From Mallotus nudiflorus (taxonomy: Eukaryota > Streptophyta > Magnoliopsida > Malpighiales > Euphorbiaceae), in NCBI GenBank assembly GCA_947683625.1, contig CANTUR010000279.1:3404363-3468362 (forward strand): a stretch of DNA of 64,000 nucleotides. Reading direction: 5' to 3'. The position numbers were made by a program, and so were the translations under genes. Each line of letters starts with the position of its first letter. Position 1 is the stretch's first letter. This document shows positions 45,961 through 57,132 of the stretch, piece after piece. The notes under the pieces are model-generated. The model was not told where the DNA came from. It made no database searches and saw nothing but the letters and a program-made list of their open reading frames with translations.

Positions 45961-47293
45961 TGAAGCCTTTAGTAATCATGAAATCAAGAGCTCCATGTTA
46001 TGGGGGAGAGCAAATTATTAGTGTTCAAATTAAGGCTAAAGGAGAAATGTGGTTTTATGATATTCAGAGGATTATTGAAGAAATAAAGTATCCTAATAAA
46101 GTGACCTCAAAAGAGAGATATGCTCTTCGTGTTCTTGCATGTAACTATGCAAGTCACGATGGAATGTTATATAAGAGAATGTTGAGTGGTATGCAACTTA
46201 GATGTCTCAAGAAAGATGAAGCTAAAGAGGTGATGAAAGAGATTCATGTAGGAGCTTATGGTTCTCATATGAACGGGATAATCCTAACTAAGAAGATACT
46301 CAGGCAAGGGTATTATTGGATGAGTATGGAAAAGAATTGTATCAAAAAAGTGAGGCAATGTCATCAGTGTCAGATTTATAAGAATCTTAACCATTTACCT
46401 CCTATAATGCTAAATAGTTTAGCATTACCTTGGCCCTTTGCAGCTTGAGGGATTGATATTATATGAGAAATAAGGCCAACAACATCAAATGGGCACAAGT
46501 ACAAAGTTGTGGCAATAGATTACTTCTCTAAATGGGTAGAGGCTGAATCCTTCCATGCAATAAAAGCAAAATAGATGGCACAGTTTATTGAGAAAAGCCT
46601 TATCTATAGGTATAGGGTTCCACATCATATTGTGACAAATAATGGTGTCCAATTTCAAGCATAAATAGTGAAATTGTTATAAAAGTACAAGATTGAACAT
46701 CATAAGTCTTCACCATATCATCCTCAAGCCAATGGAGCGGTAGAAGCAGCTAACAAAAATGTTAAGAAAAGTGTCTCTAAAATGGTCAAGACTTACAAAG
46801 ATTGGTCTGAGTTTCTTCCTTTCACTTTATAGGGATATAGGACTACGGCTAGAATAGCCACAAGCCAAACTCCATTCTCCTTAGTATATGGTTGTGAAGC
46901 AGTCTTGCCAATAGAAACAGAGATTAAATCCTTGAGAGTTGTCATGGAAGCTAAAACTCTTGAGAGTGAATGGGCTCAAAAGAGATATGATCACCTTGTA
47001 TCTCTAGATGAGAAAAGGATGAATGCTTTGTTTCACACTTAGATATATTAGAGCAGAATAGCAAAATCATTCAACAAGAAGGTTAAGAATGGAAAGATAA
47101 AAGCTAGGGACATGGTATTAAAACAATCCGAAGCAGTGGTATTTATTATGAGAAGAAAGTTCAGACCAAACTAGGAAGGACCATATTTAGTCAAATTAGT
47201 TCTGCTTAAAGGAGCTGCGAAGATATTAGACCTAAAGGGAATTAATTCATGGTGCCTATTAACATGGATTACCTTAAGAAATACTACCTATAA
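45961..47293 (+). pseudogene. Integrase of element D, second catalytic Asp lost
   Basis: The open frame 45801-46448 carries the spacer, EIHVGAYGSHMNG and CHQCQIYKNLNHLP (HHCC zinc). After a stop: GIDII (first Asp), KYKVVAIDYFSKWVEAESFH, VTNNGVQF at about 46632 with Asn (AAT) where the second catalytic Asp is expected, and HPQANGAVEAANKNVKK with the Glu. Next are QTPFSLVYGCEAVLPIE and the C-terminal EGPYLVKLVLLKGAAKI. The end NMDYLKKYYL and TAA at 47291 match B's end. GAT to AAT is a transition consistent with decay. Confidence 0.93.
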
Positions 47294-47700
47294 AAATGAA
47301 GTCCACTGATTAGAAAATAAAGTCCACTGATTAGAAAACTTGAAAAGGTTAGTCAAGAAAAATTTAGGACATTCCCGCTTTTTAGAAAACCCATGAAGGG
47401 CTGGCAAGCAAAAATTAGGGAAAAAATAAAAGAAATGGTCCCATTGGCTAGAAAACTCACAAAGGGCTAGTCAAGCAAAAATTAGGATAAATAAATGAGA
47501 GAGAAAAATATTCAACTAGAAAATCTGAAAGGACTAGTTGATAATAGGAGTTATATAAGGTGATGTAATAAATGTACTCATTTTGGCCCTAATTAATGAA
47601 TTGTATTGAAATGGAATTTTTATTTTAACATTACATGTTCTATCTTATTTAAAATGCATAAGTACTAGAAAGGAAAACAGAACATGAAAGCTTAAAATAT
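47294..47700 (+). repeat. Reiterated motifs downstream of D integrase
   Basis: Starting at the pol stop codon, at least four degenerate copies of a ~60-bp unit: (C/G)(A/C)TTAGAAAACCC, then AAGGGCTGG/AAGGGCTAG, then CAAGCAAAAATTAGG. Similar units recur at about 48290-48370 (GTTGAAAACCCAAAAGGGTT then TAGGCAAAAATTAGGGC). Element B has the same motif type at the same place. Confidence 0.75.
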
Positions 47701-48965
47701 GCTCTATGAGACCAATTCTTATTGATGTTTGTGTTTCTTCTTTTATGACTCATCATACAAAACTTGAGTCCTCTTGTATCTAGAGAATCCTAGTGGCTCC
47801 ATAGATTATACCATAACCAAGGTCTTGTAATTATCATTAGTAGCTCTATCAGCATCCAAGTGTATGTGACGCTTAAGAATCCTACAAGGCTATAAATTAT
47901 GGACCTTGTCCAAAAAGTCTTGTCAGAGGGGGAAGCCTTCAAAGTCAGTTAGAACAGTAACTATGAATTGTAGGCAGCCATGCTAATGAAAAATTCAGGA
48001 AGGAGAAAAAAAAGTCGAGAAATGCAACCCAGGGATGGGAACACAGTGATCATATAGGTCAAGGGTCATAAACTTTAGCTTCCACCAGGGGCATATCCAG
48101 GTAATCTCAGCGTCTATAATGCCCTATAACCAGTTCACCCACTGGTTTATAGTATGCTTGTCCTTCAACTTCAATGGGTGAGATTGCAGTTGATGAAGCT
48201 AATAGGGTAAAGAGTTAATAGGAACAGCAAGCAAGCTTGGCTTCTCTTGTAACCAGATATATAAAATATAGAAATAACTAAAACAAAATGAAAGCCTGCT
48301 AAGTTGAAAACCCAAAAGGGTTGCTTAGGCAAAAATTAGGGCAAGCCTGCTAAGTTAAAAACCTGAGAGGGCGAATTTTAGTTACATACCTGGAGGAGAA
48401 GTAAACTACTAGAAAAATGATGTTGGGCTTTAAAGTTATCTAGCCCAAAAATGGTCTCAGTAAGAATAATAGGTATAGGATTGGCCCTAGTCTCTACTTG
48501 TTCTAAGATACCCCCGATCCTAGTATGAGCATCCCTATGGGAAGAAACTAAGAGAAATTGAGTGTAAAGGCAGAAAGCAGCAGTTCTAGTCCAAGCAGCA
48601 CTATGCTTATCCTTAGTCTCACATGCAATAATTAAGGCAGATAGATTGATAGTCCCAAGGTTATGAACAAAAAGATAAATACCACCAGGGGGCATATCAA
48701 AGAAAGCAATAAGCCTATATGGGAATCACATACCTAAATCAGGCAGGCAATAGTAGCAGTAGAGTCAAACAAGCACCCTAGGATGGCAGTAAATTCTTCA
48801 ACCATAAGACACAACTCTTGACCATTGAACCTGAAGACATGATCCTTTGAGCTCTAGAATATTGCAGTAGCATGCTAGAAATTGTCATTTATCTTTAGAT
48901 GTTGAAAAGATTTTAAGGGTTTGATATGAAAGGGTTGAAGTTTATTCTAGTCATCACCATTAAGG
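47701..48965 (-). pseudogene. Antisense DUF7745-like gene of element D
   Basis: Minus strand, opposite to D. HVFRFNGQELCLMVEEFTAI then LGCLFDS (about 48845-48755) is a typical N-terminal block of a plant retroelement-linked family. A GTATGTGA donor-like site follows. An open stretch at 48695-48378 contains YTQFLLVSSHRDAHTRIGGI and ANPIPIILTETIFGLDNF, matching the 'NPvPaIlaeT' block. Further down are INQWVNWL, AEITWICPWWKLK and DHCVPIPGLHFS (about 48160-48050). The same 'ITW-CPWW...VP' block is in B's ORF1, in sense. Function unknown, many stops. Family name by pattern memory. Confidence 0.5.
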
Positions 48966-49363
48966 CTTTTGAGAAACTTCTTCATCAGTTTGAGAGAAGT
49001 TTGAGTCATTATAAGAATGAAGAAAAAGGAATAGTGCAACTAGTTCCCTTTTGAGCCTTTCATAAAGGGAGAAGCTGAATTTGGATGGAATTGGGATTCT
49101 TTTAATCCATAGAGATAATGGATGATAGATAAATGATAAGGACAAATGGATATGGAAAGATGATAAATAAATGATAAATAGTTTAATTATCTAATTATCT
49201 AAAATCTTTATCCATTTATTTAAGTATGATTTAAGGAATTTGAATTCATATCAAGATATAGATTAGTTTAAGACAGTGCATACAAATATTATAGGATTTA
49301 GAACATAATAGTACGATAGAACAATCTGATACAAATAGAAGTCATAAATGAAGATAGCCTAGA
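48966..49363. other. Spacer between the two antisense genes of D
   Basis: AT-rich sequence without a gene. 'TTTGGATGGAATTGGGATT' near 49080 resembles the start of the window (about 90-110), so it corresponds to the beginning of element A in this window. Confidence 0.45.
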
Positions 49364-49525
49364 TCAATCATCTTGAGCTCCAAGATCCGACCATGTGCTC
49401 CATCCTCTTGCAGGATCATCTCAATGAAAGGTGTCCAGAGGTTTGACAGATTAAATCCCAACACTATGTGGGTTAATGCCTAAATCTGCAAGCTATTGAT
49501 GAAGCATCTTGATCTCGCATTCCAT

Positions 49526-49929
49526 ATCACTAAAGTAGCTTTGTACATATAGGAAATAACATGTCATATGTATTTCATGCATACATTTGCACTCCTAATG
49601 TATATACTTACCCTCCAACTATTTGTGGCTTGCATAGTGAATAACCTCTTAGATGAGGCGAGTCCATGCAAGTACTCTGCCTATGTTTGAGGAACCTGTT
49701 TTGTAAATTTACTAAAGTTAGTGCATTCTAGATCACTAGAGTAGCTCTGTACATATAGGAAATAACATGTCATATACATTTCATGCATACATTTGCACTC
49801 CCAATGTATATACTTACCCTCTAACTATCTGTGACCTACATAGTGAATAACCTCTTAAATGAGGCGAATCTATGCAAGTACTCCGCCTATGTCTGAGGAA
49901 CCTATTTTGTAAATTTACTAAAGTTAGTG
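49526..49929 (-). repeat. Exon duplication in the antisense PMD gene
   Basis: Two direct copies of about 206 and 198 bp (49526-49731; 49732-49929). Each contains one exon with its acceptor (CCTCAG/ACATAGG-type) and donor (G/GTAAGTATATAC). Element A has one copy of this exon (about 640-750). Confidence 0.85.
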
Positions 49930-51763
49930 TCAAGTGTATAGATCATATAGGGAATAAGTCAAAAAGACTCACATGAGAAGCATCTGATAGAGAAAAGATA
50001 GAAAGCTGAGCATCACAAAAATACATATGTTGCTCAACTGGAGTCTGAACAATAGGAGCCTAATAGAACATGGACCTATCCATAAGGAAGATATCACCAA
50101 GGGTAATGCCCATAAAAGCACCATCGTAACTAGTCCCAACATACTGAGTATGATGTGCAAGGCTAGGTTTGGGCTCAGGCCTCTCAATATCGGGAACAAC
50201 CCTAGTCTCCAAAGTAATCTCAGTCTCTTACTTTATCACCACATCATCAAGAGAGCGAACCTCCTCAAATTGTACAAAGAATAAGTGATTCATAGGTTCT
50301 AAAGAAAGAAGTTGAAATAATAAGAATTACCTCAGCATCGTCAATGGGAATATACTCCAAGAGGCTCTCATGAATGAACTGCTGATAATGTCCAAAATGC
50401 TTAAGAAAATCTAAGGTAGCATATCCCTGTAGTGCATCTCTCAACTCTGAACCTGCCAAATGCAAGCCACAGAGCATAGAGGAAGGGATATCATATGGAA
50501 TGCGGCATCGAGAAGGCCCAGAAGACCAGTGATACACTCGCTCCCCTAAATACCACATCAAACAACCATATCTAAGAAATAGAATCATCACATAGACTTA
50601 AGTTGTGCTGCACCATCCATAAAGTCATATCTCTGGACATTATCAGCTCCTGCCAACCAATCAGAATTAATCTGCAAAACATGTTAATTAATTTTTATTT
50701 TCATTAAATGATGAAGTACTAATGAATTTGCTTTTCACTAGGTACCACTCTAAGTGTTCAACTAATCACGATAGGTCTAAAGAGTGTTCCCGACACTAGC
50801 AAGGTGGGAAGAAGCCCATCTCATCATTAGATGAAAGCTCCTATTAAAGCTAATAGCACTAAAGCCTTTAATTAACCCAATCTCTATACTCCAGATTTGA
50901 AAGAAAGAGAGCATATCGGTAAAAGGTAAAGGAAAGCAAGACAATAAAGATTAAAGAAAGGAGAATGTACATGCAAGACGTGCCAAAAGCCACACATCAT
51001 GACAACACCCCTACAGATAGTGTCCAGTCTGTAGTAAAGGTAAGCAAGTGCAGTAGATCCCCAATCAACTATGGCAACCTAATCTAAGTCGTAAAGAGGA
51101 CCAAGCAAAGCAATACTAACCTCATGATCGGTCTCATAAAAGAGGGTTGTACCCAACAATATCAGAAGAAGACACCTTGCCTTCTAGGTAATTTGACGAG
51201 TAGTAGTGGGTAGACATCTAAACCCTTGAACTAAGGATAAAAGATGAACATTCTTTTGATTCTTCCACATTGGAATGAATCTTATTAGGTCACGAACATA
51301 CTGACTCCATGCATCTTTAGAAAGATGGTAGTAGTTGACATCAAATGTAACTGGGGTCCCTCTGAAGGCAATCTCGGCTCTAGCAAAGAAGCTCATAGGC
51401 GAAATGGTTAGCTCACCTACACGAGTATGAAATGTGTGGGTAGTATCCATCCATCGCTTGATCAAAGCAAACAAAGAGTAATGGTCAAACTAGCCTCGAG
51501 CAATAGGAGTGCAACAATGAAATGCCTCAACCCAAAGGCCCAAATTAGACATGTCACTTGCTCCGATAGTCCATGAAAAAATTCTCAAGTTAGATTAAAA
51601 TAGCCTATAAATTTCATCAGATGTTGGTTAAACTTCAAAATAATAATAAATTAATTGAAAAATTAATTAATTAATAAAAAATTTGAATTAAAAGAATTGA
51701 ATAGTTTATTAATTAATTGATCAACTAATCCTTTTCTTTAAAAAAAATTTTTGAAAATTGAAA

Positions 51764-51915
51764 ATGCTGATCAGCAATGTAGATTACCGACCGACAATCT
51801 GGAATGCCAATTGGCATTCTAGATTACTAATCAACATTCCACTAAGCCGATTGACATTATCCAAGCTGATTGGAAATCCAAAATTTTAATCGGATATCCA
51901 GACATTTGATCAGTC
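51764..51915. repeat. Palindromic repeats in the D 3' region
   Basis: Several copies of the L2 palindrome, including a perfect AATGCCAATTGGCATT at 51803-51818 and variants such as TGCTGATCAGCA. They lie in the first intron of the antisense PMD gene. Confidence 0.8.
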
Positions 51916-52270
51916 ATATAGGCTACCTAGAGGCTAAATTTCACATTTTCAGAATTTAAGTTTAATTTTATCATGCATTTTCAGTTAATTTCTCATGTAA
52001 TCTAATTAACACGCATGTTAATTTCTACTCTAAAAATAACTTTGATTACTAATTGTGAAGGTAATATTTTTGCAGAAATAAAAAGAAGTAGTAAAATGTT
52101 ACCTTATTACCCACATCTCTGCACCTGTGGGTATATAAATGAGTCAAAGGAAAAATAGCTAAGCCCTCTCGAAGTCCAATATCATTCTGAGGAAACCTTT
52201 AATATTCTAAAATCCCTGCTCTCCCATGTTGTCTGTGTTACAAGGAGGCCATAGGATCAGATGGATTGTA

Positions 52271-52810
52271 AATCAGACGTCAAATGATCAAGAAATCAAG
52301 AAATGAAAATCAATGCAAAGAAAGAAAATGAAAAGGAAAGAAAATGAAGAAGAAGAGAGAATGAAATAAGACGTGTAAAAAGGAGGGAATATATGAGGTG
52401 TGATATATCCACTTTGGTTCATTACTTTTGTTTGCATATGGGTCCAAGTTTTCTTATTGCAATTTGGTCCATAATTGCATTCTGATTAGGAATTCATTCC
52501 TAATTAAATCATACATTCATTTCATCAAATTAATAATTCACTGAATTATTAATCTACAATCAATCTATGATTCCAAATTCTTTTCAAGTACAAAATACAG
52601 AATAAAATTACAAAATTCAATTTTGTATTTCTATATGCATCATTTCAATCAAGTGTAAAAATTCATTTCATGTTACACAGTAGCTGAAGCATAAATTTTC
52701 AAAATTATCATATTATGTGTTGCACAATAGTCATAACATGAATTTCAAATTTCACATGTTATATGCTTCAATAATGGTTATAACATAACCCTTTTTTAGG
52801 CGTTTACCAC
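52271..52810. other. Upstream region of the antisense PMD gene in D
   Basis: AT-rich sequence with purine-rich AAAGAAAATGAAAAGGAAAG at about 52318-52340, matched by GAAAAAAAAAAGGAAAAGC in element A (about 4390). It would hold the antisense promoter; no clear TATA box can be fixed. Confidence 0.4.
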
Positions 52811-52814
52811 CAGA

Positions 52815-53115
52815 CACTGCATATAGTTATGGTGATGTTGCTAAACATCCCATAGGGAATATAGCAGATTTTAAATTGCTAGACGTTCCACAGGAACTAT
52901 AGCACGCTTTTCATCATTTTGCTAGACATCCCATAAGGAATATAATAAAGCTTCGTTGTATGCATCGTTAGATGCCCCATGAGGAATATAACAAAATTCA
53001 TCAATTCTAGACATTCCATAGGAACTATAGTAGACTTTCAATTTGTCATCGTTAAATGTCCCATAAGGAATATAGCAAAACTCATTTGTATAAAGTTCAC
53101 TAGACAATCCTAGGA
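52815..53115 (+). repeat. Tandem array of element D, about 50-57 bp units
   Basis: Six to seven copies built on GCTAGACATCCCATAAGGAA followed by TATAGCA. The array lies just before the polypurine tract. Element A has only two diverged copies of this unit and a different amplified unit instead. Confidence 0.85.
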
Positions 53116-53270
53116 ATATAGTGAGACTTGATAAACATTACATTCACTTAAAATTGCACAACAATTTAAGCATCAACCTATCAATTAGGATACAACTAGG
53201 TATCCTAGTTCTTTCCTTCAAAATTGTGTGCTTCTACTGCTTTGCCGCAATTTTTCAAGCAAATAGCGAC

Positions 53271-53283
53271 AAAGGGGGGCAAC
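53271..53283 (+). other. Polypurine tract of element D
   Basis: AAAGGGGGGCAAC directly before the 3' LTR. Confidence 0.85.
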
Positions 53284-55276
53284 TATATATACCCAATTTC
53301 ATGATGCAATTGTGCATAGTGCGATGAAAGCCCCTATGATGAAAAATTAATCGAGAAATTGATATCTAGCATTGAAATTTGAGATTTCAAGGACTAAATT
53401 GTAATGTTTTTTTGGACCTAATTTGCAAAATCATGATTTTAGAAGTGTTTTTTAAAATTATTTTCTTTTTTGGGATTGTATAAGCAAAATGCCAGTCAAT
53501 ATTTAGCTAATACCAACCGGCATTAGGCGAATGCCAACTGGCAACTAGGATTTGCCTAATGTTGATCGGCATTACAGAATATTTTTAATTTCTCAATATA
53601 TTCAGTCATTTTTTAGTATTTTTCTGTTCACTAATTGATTGAAAATTAATTATAAATATTTTCTTAAAAGATAATTATGGTTTTACGTGTTCAAAATGCA
53701 TAAAAATTTTGAAAAATTGAGAGATAGTGTTAATTCCTAGAATGGAGGAAGTTAGTTCGTAGGTCTCTGCTTTAAAAAGCCAAAGACTACATAAGTGAGG
53801 CCCTTGGCTACTCACTACGTAGAAACCCTAAAAATCATAGAAAAAAAAGAAATAGTTTTCTTCACCCCCATAAAAAAGTATGCTCTTTTGTTTTCAATAG
53901 TCCAGAAATCAATAAATGCATAGTCAATTCTCAAAATAGTGACAATCTCAATCTGAGGGGCATTCAAATAATATTTGCACATCATCTTCTACTTTTCTCT
54001 TTTCTTTTAATTTAATTAAATTAATTTTATTTTATTTTATTTCAATGATTCATTACCGACTAATTTTTTTTATTTTGATTGATGTCATGTGATGCTCTGG
54101 ACGGGAGGTTGGAGATATACGATATTTTTTATAGTGAATGTGAAGAATCCATGGAATGCCATGGATTAAAGTTTGTAAAACTCCCATAGGATTTTGATTT
54201 TTTATTATTTCTCTATGTTATTTGATCATTTATTGCTTATGGGTTGTAATTAATTTTCTTTTAATTCTCTACACTGTAGTTTGTAATAGCCCTAACAGTG
54301 GGAAAATAATGGAATTCTAATTCTCTGCACTAAAGTTGATTAGTAATTAGGGTTTCACTGGGGTAAAAATCAATTAAAATCAATGATGGTTGTAGATTAA
54401 TTTAGGGTTGCATGTAAATTAATTTAGATTTTTTTAGAAAATCATTAAAATGTATATTTGATCTATTTTTGTGTTTTCTTTGTTTTGGGCCTTTTTTTTA
54501 TGTTTCTATAGGTTCAAACCCACTAAATAAAATAGGCTTAAAATAGTTTATGTTAATTAATTAAAATCAAATTAGGCCCATTAGGTTAATTTAGACTTAG
54601 GCTCATTTTTTAACTGAAATTAATTTAAACTTAGCTTAGCTCATTTAATTTCATTTCGTTTAAAATAAATAGACTCAGGCCCATATTTCACTTAAAATAA
54701 AATCAAGTTAGACTAGGCCCACTTATAAAATCCAATTTCTTTAAAACTTATAGATTTAGGCCCACCTTTAGATAATTAAAATCAATAGACTTAAGCACAC
54801 TAACTAATAACAATGTAAGCCCACCTTTCGTTCATTATTTGTAAATAAAATTGTAAATCTAGCTAACTTTCAATAAAATTAACCTAGTTTAGACTTAGGG
54901 ACGATGCGCTTGAATGCATTTTTTAATGTGTGATTTTGTTGACTAGATGCCTTAAGGTTTTAGGGATGTTCAAATAGGGTTTAATAAAATTGCATGTAAT
55001 TAGAGAATGAAGTAAAAATTTATAAAGTAATTCTAAATGAACACGCTAAGAAAAGTTAGTATTCCATTCCCAGAATCTCTTGGTTATGGTGCTAGCTTTC
55101 TTTTAGAGAATCAAGTACCCCACCTTTCCATTTGTCTCAATTATTACCTTGGGTGGCGACTCCTCATCTCCATGCCATGTCTTTGTGACAATGGTTAGTG
55201 TGTTCTCTAGGGCCCTAAGCCCAAACAGTGTCAGGGTTGTTAAATCTTGGACGTGCGCTAAACCCCACCGTCTATA
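53284..55276 (+). mobile_element. 3' LTR of element D (family L2)
   Basis: 1993 bp. The first part matches the 5' LTR (29686) and the rest matches A's LTR, ending CTTGGACGTGCGCTAAACCCC...TCTATA. It has a short palindromic array (53487-53575) and the GGTTATGGTGCTAGCTTTC / GGGTGGCGACTCC block (55083-55160). TATATATACCC at the start replaces TGTAAGTACCC. Confidence 0.88.
53487..53575. repeat. Short palindromic array in the D 3' LTR
   Basis: Three to four copies of the AATGCCRAYYGGCATT-type palindrome. About 75 bp shorter than in the 5' LTR. Confidence 0.8.
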
Positions 55277-55281
55277 AAACC
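55277..55281. other. Target-site duplication of D, right copy (AAACC)
   Basis: Pairs with GAACT at 29681-29685; both differ by one transition from GAACC. Confidence 0.5.
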
Positions 55282-56277
55282 CTTAGCCTTTCACCCTGAC
55301 TCAACTCATATAGATAAACTAGTAGCAACATCCACTAGGATTCCACTAAGCTATGCATGCTATCCTTAACCTAACACTATCTGTTTGACCTAATACTCAT
55401 AAATGACATGACCCTCCTAGTGTATATCATTGAATGATGTCATAATGTCAGTTTTCATAGAAAATTTATGCTTAAGACCACGTGATTCTCATATACTTCA
55501 TGCGAGCCCGAAGCATGGGGAATGATGAGAATTATGCACCTCAGCTTGAATAGTCTATACAAATTAACAAATAATGACATCCCTTGATGACAGAACCTAC
55601 AAGATATCGTCTATTTATCTGTATCATATCAAATAAATAGGTTTGGAACCTAACTAGATTGTGACCTTTATGTCAGTAAAATCAAACTGTAAACTATCAA
55701 ATGATACTTTCATGACTCACGATAAGCATATTGAATATCGATGTAAGGGCAAGAACTTGGACTCCCTTTGATTGATCTTGGTCCTATGCATACTAGCATA
55801 TACGGACTTTGGACATCAATTAAAGCCTGATAATTGACCCTCACATTGACATCATGTGATTACCCCAAGCACATTTGAGTATCGTTCCTCAGTTTACCCT
55901 TTGGTTCTGGCCAATATAAATTGAAACAACCTAGTTCTAAAAGCGGAACCATAGTCCCCTTATTACTATAGGTTCAAAACCCACCTAGGAAAGAGACTAA
56001 ATGACCTCATAGAGAAATAAGGTTAGAAGCAAGAGCCTGCTTGGGATTGGTTTGTTCACTATGTAGGAAAACTAATGACCTTTAATCATGCATACATCAC
56101 ATACATATAGATAGCACATACTAACCACTATTTCTTGTAGGAATAATCATTTTTCTATTATAGGATTTCTTACATCCACTCCATGTATACATGCTCATCC
56201 TGTTCTTTTGCAGGCACATGTCATGCATCATTCATTTACTTAACCCTAATAAATGTATAAAAATACTACATTCAAAC
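55282..56277 (+). other. Second part of the E leader, with a splice acceptor
   Basis: Untranslated leader matching B's leader in inverse orientation. TGTTCTTTTGCAG/GCACA at 56201-56218 is a strong acceptor-like site just before gag. No protein is evident. Confidence 0.65.
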
Positions 56278-57132
56278 ATGAGTGACCAAGAAGATACCTC
56301 CTTTCATCAATTCAAAGACAAGCTAAAAGAGGGGATCCAAAAGTTGCTCACTGATGGCACAATAGCTAAAATCCTCCAAGCCCAAATCAAAGCCAAAAGT
56401 GCTTAAGATGGGAATAGCACACCACTGAATGAAGCATCTACATCTGTTCACCTGAGGGTAGATAAGGCGAAGAGAATTTCCCCGCACTCTAGTTCAAGCT
56501 AAAGATGACAATGATTACTACCAAGATCTCAGGAGTTCACCAAAAACTGTAAAAAGTGCTAACATGATCAAACCTAAATGGATAGGGGAGGTCAAACTAT
56601 TAACCAATAGGATGTGGCTTAGTTGGAATTCACCTTAAAAGATAAGGGAACTCGTGGCTTCAAAAGCTTTACCGACCTGGCACTGTTCAAAGATGAGCCG
56701 CTTTCTATATGATTTTAAGCTACCAAAAGTTACTAAGTTTGAGGGAACAGGAGATTTGAGGGTCCATTTAAGGTAATACACTACCTTTATGGCTATCACA
56801 AAGCTTACAAAATCACATATTGTTTGATTCTTCTTCACATTACTAGAGGAAGGACTGAGGCCATGGTTCTTTAACCTTGAAGATAAAATAAAAAAATGAT
56901 TGGCTATTGCTAACTCTAAAGTTTATCAAGCAATATGAATACAACACTCATTCATACATCACTCGAAGGGAACTTAAGATGACAAGGTAGAAACTCGATG
57001 AAGCTTTCTTTGATTATGTCACCAGATGGCGAGGAAAGGCAGCCAAAATGAGAAACTATCCTCCTAAGGATGAAGAAATGGATTAGATAATCAAAGGGGC
57101 ACTACCATATTTCAAAAAATAGATGATCTTTG
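56278..57132 (+). pseudogene. Gag of element E, first part
   Basis: The start ATG at 56278 follows the acceptor-like site; MSDQEDTSFHQFKDKLKEGI opens 43 codons before a stop at 56404. Further readable pieces are KDKGTRGFKSFTDLALFKDE (about 56630-56690) and TRWRGKAAKMRNYPP-like residues near 57025-57060, the gag core. It is more decayed than D's gag. It stops at the copia solo LTR; the upstream reading F-K-K then continues at 58643 in the same sense. Confidence 0.65.
57128..57132. other. Target-site duplication of the solo LTR, left (CTTTG)
   Basis: CTTTG directly before TGTTGGG; an identical CTTTG is at 58643-58647. Confidence 0.9.

Larger units (their letters stand above)
49364..52270 (-). 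pseudogene. Antisense plant mobile domain gene of element D, spliced
   Basis: Opposite to D. First exon (about 52270-52103) with FPLTHLYTHRCRDVGNK and a GTAACA donor; an AT-rich intron with palindromes; the PMD core from about 51560: ALIKRWMDTTHTFHTRVGEL (about 51470-51410), SPMSFFARAEIAFRGTPVTF, then LWYLGERVYHW (near 50550) and DALQGYATLDFLKHFGHYQQ. A 67-nt intron (50330-50264; GTAATT ... TTTGAG) precedes an exon with DRSMFY-APIVQTPVEQHMYF. The last exons are partly duplicated (49526-49929) and end DPARGWSTWSDLGAQDD with TGA at 49364. PMD proteins are plant-specific; the role of PMD in retroelements is unknown. Stops break the core. Confidence 0.72.
29686..55276 (+). mobile_element. Complete Tat-like element 'D' with a nested copia element
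   Basis: 5' LTR (29686-30456), primer-binding site, leader, gag, protease, [copia 34241-43326], G-patch-like segment, linker, RT, RNase H, archaeal RNase H, integrase, 3' repeats, two antisense genes, tandem array, polypurine tract and 3' LTR (53284-55276). Without the copia element it is about 16.5 kb, a size within the Tat/Ogre range. Ten differences in the first 121 LTR positions, plus stops in every gene, show it is old and inactive. Confidence 0.85.
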
